Shown: positions 9,968 through 20,677, counted from the first letter of the stretch. The stretch: 64,000 bases of DNA from Desulfomarina profundi (GCF_019703855.1 NZ_AP024086.1:2996501-3060500); one strand, 5' to 3'. The notes: generated by a model not told the origin, from the letters alone. Program-made: numbers and translations.

Positions 9968-12536
9968 ATGTACCGCAGCCTCAAAAACATACTCGTCGCC
10001 TGCCTGAAAAGAAACAGGGAGTTACCCGTCGCACGTTTCCTTGAGAAATTTCAGGTCATTCTGGAAAAAAGCAATGAAACGCTGCACCTGATGTCCGACA
10101 TGAATGACAAACTGGGGGGAGAGTATGTTTTTGATCTGCACTATATTGAAGAATCAGCTGAAAAGCTTGACGATCTACTGCTGAAAATCATCTCTGAAAT
10201 AAAAATTATCACACATCATCACACCCTTGATCTTTTCCCCGCATTTGAACGTATTCAACATACCATCCAGGAAGAACTTGCGGGAAAACACGTCCTGACC
10301 TCCGAGGCAATGGTTCTCCCTCTCCACGAGGTAACCGACTGGCAGAGGGACCTGGTCGGCGGCAAAATGGAAAGACTTGCCGGCCTTTCAAACCATCTCG
10401 GTCTGCGGATTCCTGACGGCTTTGTCATCACCACCCAGGCCTTTTTTCAACACCTGCAGCACAGCGATCTGGAGAATGTGATTGAGGAAGCAAAATATCG
10501 CCTGGATAAAAATGACGAAGACGGCTGGCGCAGGCTTGCCAGAACAATGAGAAAACAGATTACCGACACCCCTCTTCCCAGAAAACTCGTCACCAGGATC
10601 CACCAGGAATACGACGCTCTCATGGAACGAACAAACCGGAACAATCTGCGTGTCGCCATGAGAAGCAGTGCCTGGGGGAGGGTGGCAAGGCAAGTTTTGC
10701 GGGGCTCTACGACACACAACTGAACCTGACCCGGGATCAGCTCATCGACGGCTATCTGCAGATCATAGCCAGTGCCTATTCTTTCAAGGCACTGCAGTAC
10801 AGATTCAGCAAAGGATACGGAGAACAGGAGGTGGCCATGGCTGTCGCCTGCCAGGTCATGACCGACAGTACGGCAAGTGGCGTACTGCACACCTATATTT
10901 CTCACAAGTCAAGGGGAGCAATACATATCAACTCCATGTGGGGCTACTGCTCCGGTATCATGGAAGGCAGCCAGCCGGCGGACACCATTATTCTTGACCG
11001 GGAGCCACCCTACCCCGTTCTTTTCCAGAAAATTGCCGACAAGCAGCAGCAACTGAAACCCGATACAAAGGGAAAAATGGCCTGGCAACCCCTTTCCGGA
11101 AAACAACATAACATCCTCAGCCTGACGGAGGAACAGCAGACAACTCTCGCCCAGACCGCCAAAAGCATCGAGAGATACTACAAACGGCCCCAGGAAATCG
11201 AATGGACATTCGAGCATAACGGCCAACTGTCAATTCTCCAGACCCGTGATTCTCCTGTCGAGGAAACTCCGGCAGGGGAACAGCCTTTTCCTGTCAATAT
11301 AACGCGTGATGCGGAAATAATCTTCTCCGGCCAGGGGGTCACTGTCCAGCGTGGCATTGCCATTGGTAAAATTTTCGTCATCGACGAAAAAAATGACCTC
11401 AACGATTTCCCCCATGGAGCAATTCTGCTGACCCGGCATGCATCTCCGCGCTTTGCCGCCATTATGCATAAAACGAGAGGGATCATCACTGACATCGGCT
11501 CTGCTTCCGGACATATGTCCACCCTCGCCCATGAATTTCGCGTACCCACGGTTGTCGACACAAAAATAGCCACTCAACAGTTGAAACATGGGGATGAAAT
11601 CACCCTGGACGCCACCCAGAACATTGTCTACCGTGGAAAGATTACTGAGCTTGATCGATTTGAACTGACGGTTGAAGATGTATTTGAAGACTCATCGGAA
11701 TATCGTCTGCTGCGCCGTCTGCTCAATCACATTTATCCCATTACCATTCTTGAGCCACAGCTCGACAAAATAACATCAGCTTCATGTAAGACATACCACG
11801 ATATCATAACCGTAACGCATAAGCTGGCTATTGAAGAAATAGTCCACCTCAGTGAAAAACACGCTACCCAGAGCTTTCCGCCGCCAAAACAGATGAAAAC
11901 GACAATTCCCCTGGGTCTTATGATCATTGACGCCGGAAAAGGTACAACCTGCTCATTGACGGACAGGTATATCACGCTCGAACAGATCGTCTCACGACCT
12001 CTCCGGGATTTCTGGCAGGGTCTGGAAGAATCCGGAATGTGGAGGAATGATCCCGTTTCCGTTGACATGGGAAGCTTCATGTCCAGTATGACCAGAACCA
12101 CGTCTCTTTCGGCATCAGAAAAAGTAGGCAGAAATCTTGCCGTAATCCTGGACAACTACATGAACCTCAGTATTCAGCTCGGGTATCATTCAACATCCAT
12201 TGAAGCCTTTATGGCTGAGAACATAAATGACAATACCATCTATTTCAAATTCTTCGGTGGTGCCACGGAATTCATTCGCCGGGCAAGACGGACGCTTTTT
12301 ATCACCAATGTACTGAGACACTATGATTTTATGGTGGAAATCCAGGGGGATCTCGTGGCCGGGAGGGTCAAAAAACTGTCCATTGACCGCATGTCCCGCC
12401 GTATGATGATTCTTGGGGCCTTGTCGGCTATACTCGCCAACTGGACGCCCTTATGAATTCAGACGATGATGTGCTGCACCATACCCGATATTTTATTGAA
12501 ACCATAGAACGTATGGAATCTGGAGAGGGAAAATGA
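9968..12536 (+). CDS. PEP-synthase-like protein 1 of 3 (two frameshifts)
   Basis: With one G added at each of 10674-10678 and 12415-12418 the gene encodes 856 residues. An N-terminal helical region (1-110) is followed by a partial PPDK/PEP-synthase ATP-grasp domain (GLRIPDGFVITT, VAMRSS, ASFAGLYDT, LSILQTR). The swivel phosphohistidine domain follows (ASGHMSTLAHE, His about 516). There is no PEP-binding TIM barrel. In its place is a ~270-residue C-terminal domain shared with the next two paralogs (YMNLSIQLGYH). The repaired C-terminal stop TGA overlaps the ATG of the receiver gene (ATGA), which supports the repair. The reaction is unknown; a phosphotransfer role is inferred. Confidence 0.72.
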
Positions 12537-12940
12537 CCAACCGGCAAACAGGAGCGGGCACCAGCTTGAGCATTATTATCCTCGACGATGAACCCATTGT
12601 CTGCAAGAGACTGAAACCCACACTGCAACGCAAGGGATACGAAGTCGAAACATTTTCCGACGGTCCCGAGGCTCTTGCCCGACTGGAAGAACGGGTATTT
12701 GACATAGTCATTACAGACCTGAAAATGGGGACAATTGACGGTATGCATGTCCTTGAAAAGGTTAAGGCTGCTCATCCGGACACCCAGGTTATCATCATTT
12801 CCGGATTTGCCACCCTGGAGACCGCCAAAGAATCATTTAGAAAAGGGGCTTTTGATTTTGTCGCCAAACCGTTCAAGATCAATGAAATTCTGGAATGCGT
12901 GAAACGCATTGAAGACAACCGGAACAAAGGAAAAAACTAA
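12533..12940 (+). CDS. Receiver-only response regulator (CheY-like)
   Basis: 135 residues, a single receiver domain. It has the acidic pair in ILDDEP, phospho-acceptor Asp in VITDLKMG, Thr/Ser in IISGFAT and Lys in FVAKPF. There is no output domain. It is wedged between PEP-synthase-like genes 1 and 2 with ATGA and TAATG overlaps on either side, so its amount is tied to theirs. It may relay phosphate from a histidine kinase, possibly the one at 5810-7288, or from the phosphohistidine of the neighbours. Both ideas are inference. Confidence 0.9.
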   Translation: MTNRQTGAGTSLSIIILDDEPIVCKRLKPTLQRKGYEVETFSDGPEALARLEERVFDIVITDLKMGTIDGMHVLEKVKAAHPDTQVIIISGFATLETAKESFRKGAFDFVAKPFKINEILECVKRIEDNRNKGKN

Positions 12941-15564
12941 TGTGGCTGCAACACCTGTTTAAAAAACAACGTTCCACCGAAACAACACCGGCGGAAATAA
13001 ATATCTGGCACCTGAAATCGCTCTTTAATAATTTCAGGAAGATATTGCATCTGAACAACCGTATTCTCGAGAATATGGCACGGATGGAACAATCCCTCGG
13101 CGGTGAATATATCTTTGAAAAATCATTTCTGGAAAAAACGGTTCGGGTCATCGCCTCTGATGTGCATCACGTAACCTACAATCTCAATGCCCTGACCGAA
13201 AATGCCTATGTCCCCCTTTATGACAGGTACCAGGAGATCCGGATGATTCTGGATGACATCCTCTCCGGAAACACCAGGGCCCTGGCCTGCCCCCCCGTGC
13301 TTCAACTCCAGGAGATCGGCTGGGAAATGGAGCCGCTCGTGGGCATAGACCTGGTCTGCCTGGCTGAGCTGCGGCTTCACCCGGGTATTCAGGCGGGAAT
13401 CGGATTCATAATCACGGCAGAAGGCACCCAGGCACTTATTTCAGATGAAAAATCAGCAAATCATATTTCCAGATCAGACGTCAATTTCGGTATTGAAGAA
13501 CAGTTCGGCAGGCTTTTTCTGGAAGAAAGCAGCCGACGTATATCCGTCACCGCAACACAGATCAATGATGACATAGGTCTGACAAAAGACCTGGGCTCCT
13601 TTTTTATTGAACCGTCCCCGGACCACAGCCAACTGCTGGTACTTGACAACAGCTCCTCCTCCCTGGAAAAGAAAGAGCTCTTTGCCCAACCGGTGACCCA
13701 GGGAAAAATGGACAAAACAACAATTGCAGAATATGCCGAACCGATCCCAATTCAAAATTATATAGACTGTCTCCAATGGATCGTACAGACCGTCGACCCA
13801 GGACACTGTGATACGGATGAGGCACCTGTTCCCTTTGCAGTGTTTATCAGGCCTTCGCCGCCCTTTACCATGCATGGAACTCTGAAAACCAGAGCAAGCA
13901 GTTCAGAAACCACAATCCCTGCGCTTTCAATAACCTCGCATCTGAAAGGTCAACCGGAATCGGGGGATTCCTATCTTTTAAGCCGGACCTTTCCTTTTAA
14001 TCCCGTCCGCTCGGAAATAGTGACAAAATACCAGTCTTCCAGTTTTCCCGACGGAAATAGTGCTACCGATCATTCGGCCGACAACGGTAATTTTCGCCGG
14101 GGATCAGCCATAATCGGCAACAGCGATCTGAAGATGTTTGCCGAAACGGCCATGACCCTTGAGAGAATAATGGGTGTGCCCATTCGGCTCCACTGGGAAT
14201 GTCTTGCTGATGGCACATTTATCTTTACCCGCCTCTTTCCCTACCTGGAAACCTCGGAAGAACCGACAGCCCTGGAACTTCAGGAGGAACAGCAGAGTGC
14301 TGAACTTCTCTGCCTGGGAACACAGATTGTCCAGGAGGGTGTTGCTGCCGGTCATGTCTTCCATGTTACCAACGAGACCGCACTGGAAGATTTTCCACCA
14401 GGGGCCGTAGCTGTGGCCCGAACCGCAACGCCCGAACTGACCCCTATTCTCCAACGTGCATCAGCAATTTTAACTGAGTACGGTAATGTCACCGGGCATC
14501 TGGCCACCGTGGCGAGAGAAATCAGTCTCCCGGCGGTTTTCGGTATCCCCGATGTCCTTACCATGCTCCCGGAAGGTGAGGAAATCACGGTGGATGCGGG
14601 TCAGCTCAAAATCTATAAAGGAACCCTCAACACCCTTTTACGGGTCGGCAGCAGAAAGATGAACCTTTCCCCCGCAGATCCCGAATACAGGATCCTTCGC
14701 CGTCTTTTACGTTTTATAATGCCCCTGCACCTCACCAACCCGGAAACCCCGAACTTCTGTGTGGAAGGATGCAAGAGTTTCCATGATATCATCCACTTCT
14801 GCCATGAAAAATCAGTTGATGAACTGGCCCACTTCCAGGAGCGCCATCCCGGTCTCGGCTCTATCCGCACCAAGAGAATGCGTCTTGACATTCCCATGGA
14901 TATTCGTGTCCTGGATATCGGAGAGGGAGTGAATGAGCAGTTTGAAAAAGATCCTGTGGTTGAAAATATCAGGCAAGGACCATTTGCCGTATTTCTGGAA
15001 GGTCTCCTCAACCCGGATGCCTGGGAAAACGACCTCCCTTCCCTCGGCCTGCGCGATATCATCTCCAGCATGCCCCGTACAATGAATATCATGTCGCCCA
15101 CAGCCGCCGAAAATTTTGGTGAGAACCTGGCAATAGTAGACCACGATTATATGAACCTCAGCCTCCGTCTTGGTTATCATTTCAGTGTCATTGATGCTCA
15201 TATCGGCGATGACATGCATCGTAATTATGTCTATTTCCGTTTCTCGGGCGGACTGGCAAATCCGGACAGGCGCGCCCGCAGAGCACAGTTTATCTGCAAT
15301 GTGTTGCGTGACATGAACTTCAAGGTCTCCCTCAAGAGCGATCTTGTGGTGGGAAGACTGAAATTTGAGGAGACACTCCTGCTGAAGTCATCTCTTTACG
15401 TTCTGGGTGCACTTACAACCTTCTCCCGTCAGCGCGATACCAGTCTCTATTCCGACAATGAAACAAATATCCTCTATGAGTTTTTTGATAAAACCTTTTT
15501 AAGCCATTTTCATGAAACAGCGAAGGAAGGACGACGGGCAATCGCACCACCCAGAGAAGTTTAA
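12940..15564 (+). CDS. PEP-synthase-like protein 2 of 3, degenerate ATP-grasp
   Basis: 874 residues with no frameshift. The N-terminal helical region (1-115) resembles paralog 1 (both have GGEY(I/V)F). The ATP-grasp region is recognisable only by position: the VRSS and SFAG motifs are missing and the end motif QARP has become FTRLFP. The swivel domain is well kept (NVTGHLATVAREISLPAVFG, His 520). The C-terminal domain (about 590-860) carries KSFHDIIHFCHE, DYMNLSLRLGYHF and YVYFRFSGG, shared with the paralogs. It may be a phosphate acceptor rather than an ATP-using enzyme. ATG 12940 overlaps the receiver gene stop. Confidence 0.75.
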   Translation: MWLQHLFKKQRSTETTPAEINIWHLKSLFNNFRKILHLNNRILENMARMEQSLGGEYIFEKSFLEKTVRVIASDVHHVTYNLNALTENAYVPLYDRYQEIRMILDDILSGNTRALACPPVLQLQEIGWEMEPLVGIDLVCLAELRLHPGIQAGIGFIITAEGTQALISDEKSANHISRSDVNFGIEEQFGRLFLEESSRRISVTATQINDDIGLTKDLGSFFIEPSPDHSQLLVLDNSSSSLEKKELFAQPVTQGKMDKTTIAEYAEPIPIQNYIDCLQWIVQTVDPGHCDTDEAPVPFAVFIRPSPPFTMHGTLKTRASSSETTIPALSITSHLKGQPESGDSYLLSRTFPFNPVRSEIVTKYQSSSFPDGNSATDHSADNGNFRRGSAIIGNSDLKMFAETAMTLERIMGVPIRLHWECLADGTFIFTRLFPYLETSEEPTALELQEEQQSAELLCLGTQIVQEGVAAGHVFHVTNETALEDFPPGAVAVARTATPELTPILQRASAILTEYGNVTGHLATVAREISLPAVFGIPDVLTMLPEGEEITVDAGQLKIYKGTLNTLLRVGSRKMNLSPADPEYRILRRLLRFIMPLHLTNPETPNFCVEGCKSFHDIIHFCHEKSVDELAHFQERHPGLGSIRTKRMRLDIPMDIRVLDIGEGVNEQFEKDPVVENIRQGPFAVFLEGLLNPDAWENDLPSLGLRDIISSMPRTMNIMSPTAAENFGENLAIVDHDYMNLSLRLGYHFSVIDAHIGDDMHRNYVYFRFSGGLANPDRRARRAQFICNVLRDMNFKVSLKSDLVVGRLKFEETLLLKSSLYVLGALTTFSRQRDTSLYSDNETNILYEFFDKTFLSHFHETAKEGRRAIAPPREV

Positions 15565-15599
15565 TAACAGGAAACACCTTGCCCACAGCGGAGATCAAT

Positions 15600-18368
15600 A
15601 TGTTCAAACGACTTTTACAATACTATACAGACCGAAAACAGAACAGGGAGCGAATTGCCCTGGAAGAACTCAAGGCCCGTTATCACACCTTCCGGATTTT
15701 TCTTGAAAACAACGGCAGGGCCCTGGAACTGATTACCGGAATTGATGCCAACCTGATCCGTGGAGAAGAACGGGACATCCGCAAGGCCACCGATGAGCTC
15801 CTGGGGATTATTTCTGAACTGATAGACGGCTTAAACCTCCTTTCAGATTCATCGTACACATATCTCTATCCCATGCATGGACAGTTGAGTGAAAAACTGT
15901 TTGCTGCTCTTAAGGAACTCGCAGATCTTCCGGGTGATCGAAACTACTGTATCCCCCTGGACGAACTCGAAACGGAATCCTATCTCTATACTGGCAGAAA
16001 AGCGGCAAATCTGGCACAGTTACGAAAAATTGCCCTGCCGGTACCCAACGGTTATGTTTGCACAACCCATGCCTGCAAGGATTTTCTGGGTACTAATGAT
16101 CTCGCATCTGAAATCCGCCATCTTCTCAGGGGAGTCGAACAGGGACAAATGGATGTGGCCACGGCCTCAAACAAGATCAGGCAGCAGATCCGGCAAACCG
16201 CCCTACCCGAAGAAATCGCCTCAGCCCTGGCCGATTCCTATGATCTGCTGAAAGAAAGTGAACGTGAGACAAGTAACAGTGACAATACTTTCGCCATATC
16301 GGTCCGCTCCAGTGGTGTCAGTGAAGACAGTATTGAACACTCGTTTGCCGGACAGTTCGCTTCCATTCTCAACGTCATTGGGCACCAGTCTCTTTACGAT
16401 GCCTACAAACAGGTGATTGCCAGCGGCTTCAGTGAAAGAGCCATCTCCTACCGGATGAATGCAGGTCTTTCTCCAGTTGATTTCAACCTGGCGGTCCTCT
16501 GCCAGGTCATGGTTCCCGCCAAATGTGCGGGAGTCATGTTCACCGTAGACCCGTCGGACCCTTCCAGCAACAGAATGCTCATCAGCGCAGTCCCGGGACT
16601 GGGAACACTGGCCGTGGAAGGCTCTGCCCCCGCTGATCTGTACAGACCGCTACGTCCGGCTCAATTTCGATCTGATTTAGAAGAGGAGATCAAACCATTT
16701 CCTTCCGGAATTATCAGTGAAGACCGCGCCGCTCAACTGATGGATGGTGCACAGATAAACACTAAAACAATACGGGAAGTAGCAACGCCCTCGGGTGGGA
16801 TCCATCAGGAAACCCTGTCGGAAGAGGAAGCACAGGCATCCCTTCTGACTCTTCAGGAACTGGGAAAACTGGTTGACTACGGGGAGCTGATAGAAAGCCT
16901 CGAGGGAAGGGGGCAGGATATTGAATGGGCGTGCTCCGAAAAAACCGGGATTTCCATTCTCCAGGCGCGTCCTTTACGCCTGACTGCGAAAGGGAGCCGC
17001 AAACGCAGACAGCAGGACGAATCTGAACCTCTTTTGACAGGAATCTGTGCCTCTTCCGGGAAAACCACAGGCCAGGTCCAGTTGATCAATTCTTCCGTAG
17101 ACCTGGCCAAACTTACCTATGGCAGCAACAACGATCTGGATAAGGTTCCCTGCATTCTTGTCCTTTCCCAGTCCATTGTTGATGCGGCCAGCCTGATCCC
17201 GAAATGTGCCGGAACAATTGTCGACATAGGGAACCCCACAGACCATCTTTCCTGTATCGCCAGAGAACAGGGTGTTCCCATGATTACCGGAGCGGAAAAG
17301 GGCTCATCAACCCTGAAAAACGGCCAGTGGATAATTCTTGATGCCGATTCAGGTGTGGTAAGAGAAGCTGGTCCTTCTCTCCAGGATGCCGCAATCAAAG
17401 CCCACATCAAACGTCACGGGAAGCGACCGGGACGTCGCCCGGGAACTGGAGGACAAGCTGATGAAAACACGAAAAAAACCATATCTCCGGAACGGGAAAA
17501 ACTACGGAACATGATTGTACCCCTGAACCTGACGGATACATACGGCGCCACATTCTCCCATCTTGAGTGCCGCTCATTCCATGATATGATCAGGTTCACC
17601 CATGAAATGGCAGTTCTTTCCATGTTCAACACCGGGGACATGATTATGGACTATGCCGGCGGTATGCTGCACCCCCTTGAAATAGGGGTTCCCTTTTCGT
17701 TTCTGGTCATCGATGTGGGCGGCGGTATCAGAAGAGACAAGAAGAGTTCCCTCCTGAAGCAACTGGCTATTCATAAACCGCTGAGCACAGACGATGTCCT
17801 CTCCGTTCCCCTGCTCGCCCTCTGCGAAGGACTCACAACCCCAGGACTTTCCTGGCATACAGAACCGGATGCCGGAGCCATGGCTGATGTTTTTTCCCGT
17901 GGTATGTTTGATAAACGTGGGGCCCGTCCACTGGGGTCATTCAATTATGCTCTAGCCGCCCGTGACTACCTCAATCTTAACGCCAGGGTCGAATTTCACT
18001 TTGCAATGCTGGATGCCATCTGTGGCAGGGACACCCATGCAAATTACATCCGTTTCCGTTTCAAAGGAGGCGGTGCCGGCATGGAAAGAAGTCATCGGCG
18101 GGCCCTCTTTCTGCAGATTATCCTGGAGCATAATGGTTTTTATACCACGGTAGTGGGTGATCTCGTAACAGCCTCCCTGACCGGTGCCTCCAAACAGACT
18201 GTCTATGAGCAATTGATCATGCTGGGTCGGCTCTTCGGGTTCAGTCGTTTTCTCGATGGAATCATGACAGACGACAACAGTCCACACCTGCTGGCCAATG
18301 CCTTCCTGGAAGGGAAATACGATACAAGGGAAATAGCCGCTGCATCTCTGGAACAACTGAATTCATGA
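15600..18368 (+). CDS. PEP-synthase-like protein 3 of 3, complete ATP-grasp
   Basis: 922 residues; the most canonical of the three. It has an N-terminal helical region (1-115), then a full PPDK/PEPS nucleotide-binding domain: GRKAANLAQLRKI, VPNGYVCTT, VRSSGVSED, SFAGQFASILNV, CAGVMFTVDPSD and ILQARPLRL. The swivel domain has His 549 (NPTDHLSCIAREQGVP). The PEP-binding barrel is absent and the shared C-terminal domain follows (CRSFHDMIRFTHEMA, DYLNLNARVEFHF, NYIRFRFKGG). ATG 15600 was preferred over an upstream TTG because GGAG lies in front of it. It could be the ATP-dependent phosphorylating member of the set. Confidence 0.8.
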   Translation: MFKRLLQYYTDRKQNRERIALEELKARYHTFRIFLENNGRALELITGIDANLIRGEERDIRKATDELLGIISELIDGLNLLSDSSYTYLYPMHGQLSEKLFAALKELADLPGDRNYCIPLDELETESYLYTGRKAANLAQLRKIALPVPNGYVCTTHACKDFLGTNDLASEIRHLLRGVEQGQMDVATASNKIRQQIRQTALPEEIASALADSYDLLKESERETSNSDNTFAISVRSSGVSEDSIEHSFAGQFASILNVIGHQSLYDAYKQVIASGFSERAISYRMNAGLSPVDFNLAVLCQVMVPAKCAGVMFTVDPSDPSSNRMLISAVPGLGTLAVEGSAPADLYRPLRPAQFRSDLEEEIKPFPSGIISEDRAAQLMDGAQINTKTIREVATPSGGIHQETLSEEEAQASLLTLQELGKLVDYGELIESLEGRGQDIEWACSEKTGISILQARPLRLTAKGSRKRRQQDESEPLLTGICASSGKTTGQVQLINSSVDLAKLTYGSNNDLDKVPCILVLSQSIVDAASLIPKCAGTIVDIGNPTDHLSCIAREQGVPMITGAEKGSSTLKNGQWIILDADSGVVREAGPSLQDAAIKAHIKRHGKRPGRRPGTGGQADENTKKTISPEREKLRNMIVPLNLTDTYGATFSHLECRSFHDMIRFTHEMAVLSMFNTGDMIMDYAGGMLHPLEIGVPFSFLVIDVGGGIRRDKKSSLLKQLAIHKPLSTDDVLSVPLLALCEGLTTPGLSWHTEPDAGAMADVFSRGMFDKRGARPLGSFNYALAARDYLNLNARVEFHFAMLDAICGRDTHANYIRFRFKGGGAGMERSHRRALFLQIILEHNGFYTTVVGDLVTASLTGASKQTVYEQLIMLGRLFGFSRFLDGIMTDDNSPHLLANAFLEGKYDTREIAAASLEQLNS

Positions 18369-18378
18369 AAAATGCGGG

Positions 18379-20226
18379 TTAGAGCTCAAATAAAAACGGC
18401 AGACAAACCAATAAAACAACAGTAAACAGGACAGTGGCCCCGAAGCCCGCTCTGATATAGTCTTTTGTTCGATACCCTCCCGGGCGCATAATAAGAGCAT
18501 TGACCTGGTGCGTTGGCAGAATAAATGTGTTGGAAGCGGAGATAGCGACAACGACAGCTGCAGCAATCGGGTTCGTTCCGGCATCAGCAGCCAGGTTCAT
18601 GGCCAGTGGTATCATGAGGACTGTTCCCCCGACGTTTGAGGCTACAAGAGAAAAAAAGGAAGTGAGAATCGCCACAACCCCCATCACCACCATGGGAGAC
18701 GGCACTCCTGTAAAGGTAAGGACCTGATTGGCAATATAAGCTGCCGCTCCGGTTTTCTCAAAAGCGGTCCCGAGAGGGATAAGCCCGGCCAGCAAAAAAA
18801 CCGTTCGCCAGTCAACGGCCTCATAGGCTCGATCCGCCCTGATAATCCTGGTGATGATCACCCCGAGAGCTCCAGTCAGAAGAGCTATCGACAGTTTGAT
18901 CTCAAAACTCAATGCCAGGATCATGGACAGAAAGAGGAAAAAAACCGCACACCTTGAGCGCTCCGGCTTCAATCTTTCCCCGTAAATATCACCAATCAGG
19001 GCAATATCCATTTTCTGCCGCAGAAGCTCAAACTGCTGCCATGGACCCTGGAGGAGGATAGTATCCCCCTGCCTGAGCTTGGTGACATTGATGTCTTTAA
19101 GAATTATGTGCTCACCACGAACAATGGCAAGCGGGTTCACCCGGTAAAGAGCACGGAACCTGAGTTCTTCCATGGTATGCTGGCTCAAATTGGAATGGGG
19201 AATGACCACACCTTCCATAACCCCGGTTTCCTCAGGAGAGTTTTCCTTCTCAAAGACTTCAAACTCCGGCTTGATGCGCCAGCCATGGTCTTCGGCAACA
19301 CGCTTGATCCGCTCTTCCGAGCTGATAATCCAGAGTACATCTCCAGGCTCCACGAGGGAGTGCTTTTTCGGAGCAAGGTTTTTCACAAAACTTTCACTTT
19401 TTGCAATACCGACGACGGTGATTTCATATTTGGGTCTGAGCTCCAGCTCCCCAAGAGTCTGGGCCGGGAAATATACTGGCACCTCCAGTTCATAACCATG
19501 CCCCACCACATCGCCATAAATATCCTGAAGCCGTTTTTCAGGACCGATATCTTCATGAACACAGGTCTCCGAAGGCAGCAGTTTCACACCAAAAAAATAA
19601 AAATAGAGCAACATGGAGATAAGCAGTGCTATCCCGATTGGAGTAATGGCAAACAGTTTCAGCGGTACAAAAGGATCCTGGGTCAAGGGGGTGCCATTGG
19701 ACTCCCACCAACCTGCCATCAGGTCATTCAACATTATGAGCGGACTTGATCCAATCAGCGTCAGGCAGCCACCTGTAATGGCACAAAATCCCATGGGCAT
19801 CAGGATCCTTGCCGCAGAAATCTTGAGCTGCCTGCTGATACGCATGGTTGCCGGGAGAAAAACAGCGGCAGCACCGATATTCTGCATAAGGCTTGAAATA
19901 ACGGCAACAGTTGCTGAAACAATCAGCATTATACGTTTTTCTCCGGTTCCGGCAATTTTAATAATCTGCGTGGCAACCGTATTCATAACACCGGTTTTTT
20001 TCAATCCGGCTCCTATTATCATTATGGCAATGATGGAGACTACGGCATCGGAACTTAGTCCCGCCACAGCTTCTTCAGGAGTAACCACACCGGAAAGCGG
20101 CAGCAAAACCATCATGAGAAGCCCGACAAGATCAACCCGGAGCAGATCAAAAACAAAAAGGATCATGGCCAGGCCAAGAAGGACAAAGACTATAATCATT
20201 TCCGTAGTTAGAACAACTGGAACCAT
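18379..20226 (-). CDS. SLC13/DASS-family permease with central RCK_C domains
   Basis: 615 residues. N-terminal and C-terminal membrane halves (about 1-200 and 400-615) flank a soluble block (about 215-390) that looks like two TrkA-C (RCK_C) domains (GELELRPKYEITVVGI; MEELRFRALYRVNPLAIVR). The family motif SNTFILPTHQVN lies near the C terminus, with an SSPLIMLN motif in the first half. Members carry sulfate, dicarboxylates or other anions with sodium. It is convergent with PEPS-like gene 3 (10-bp gap), so it may be a neighbour rather than an operon member. The substrate is undetermined. Confidence 0.85.
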   Translation of the reverse strand: MVPVVLTTEMIIVFVLLGLAMILFVFDLLRVDLVGLLMMVLLPLSGVVTPEEAVAGLSSDAVVSIIAIMIIGAGLKKTGVMNTVATQIIKIAGTGEKRIMLIVSATVAVISSLMQNIGAAAVFLPATMRISRQLKISAARILMPMGFCAITGGCLTLIGSSPLIMLNDLMAGWWESNGTPLTQDPFVPLKLFAITPIGIALLISMLLYFYFFGVKLLPSETCVHEDIGPEKRLQDIYGDVVGHGYELEVPVYFPAQTLGELELRPKYEITVVGIAKSESFVKNLAPKKHSLVEPGDVLWIISSEERIKRVAEDHGWRIKPEFEVFEKENSPEETGVMEGVVIPHSNLSQHTMEELRFRALYRVNPLAIVRGEHIILKDINVTKLRQGDTILLQGPWQQFELLRQKMDIALIGDIYGERLKPERSRCAVFFLFLSMILALSFEIKLSIALLTGALGVIITRIIRADRAYEAVDWRTVFLLAGLIPLGTAFEKTGAAAYIANQVLTFTGVPSPMVVMGVVAILTSFFSLVASNVGGTVLMIPLAMNLAADAGTNPIAAAVVVAISASNTFILPTHQVNALIMRPGGYRTKDYIRAGFGATVLFTVVLLVCLPFLFEL

Positions 20227-20505
20227 ATAATTCCTGATAGGCAGCTATCCCGCATTGTTCATGCAGGGTATGAATTTAACGATGACATTAAATACCACTT
20301 TGTGCATGATACCACAATTCAGCACAGGGGTAAATATCTCTGTAACTTCTTACCCTGTCAACCAACACACTTTTTCTGCCGAAATCTTCAAATAAACAAT
20401 TATTAAAAAACCATAGACCCAGCAATAAATCTCTCCAACAAGCAAAGAAAATCTCCTGGATACCTTGGCAAACACGACTGGACAATGACTACCCCGCATT
20501 TCTCA

Positions 20506-20592
20506 TGAACATTGTGTCAATTTTGAGAATAACTGTAGATTACAAATAATTGGACAACTATCAGTAATAGACCAAAATTTACACAATGTTCA
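20506..20592. repeat. 87-bp element with 20-nt terminal inverted repeats
   Basis: TGAACATTGTGTCAATTTTG (20506-20525) is nearly the reverse complement of 20573-20592, with one mismatch. The 47-bp centre is AT-rich and noncoding. No second copy was seen. It could be a tiny MITE or a large hairpin. Confidence 0.5.
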
Positions 20593-20677
20593 CCCAAGGT
20601 CAGCCAAAGCGACGCCATCTTCTACAGTATTTCGGCAGTAAATATAGATCACTATAATTCACTGCCAGGTAAGCGAA

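Noticed and set aside
9968-18368. True PEP synthase or PPDK genes
   Set aside because: All three lack the PEP/pyruvate-binding barrel with its catalytic Cys, so gluconeogenic PEP synthesis is not supported.
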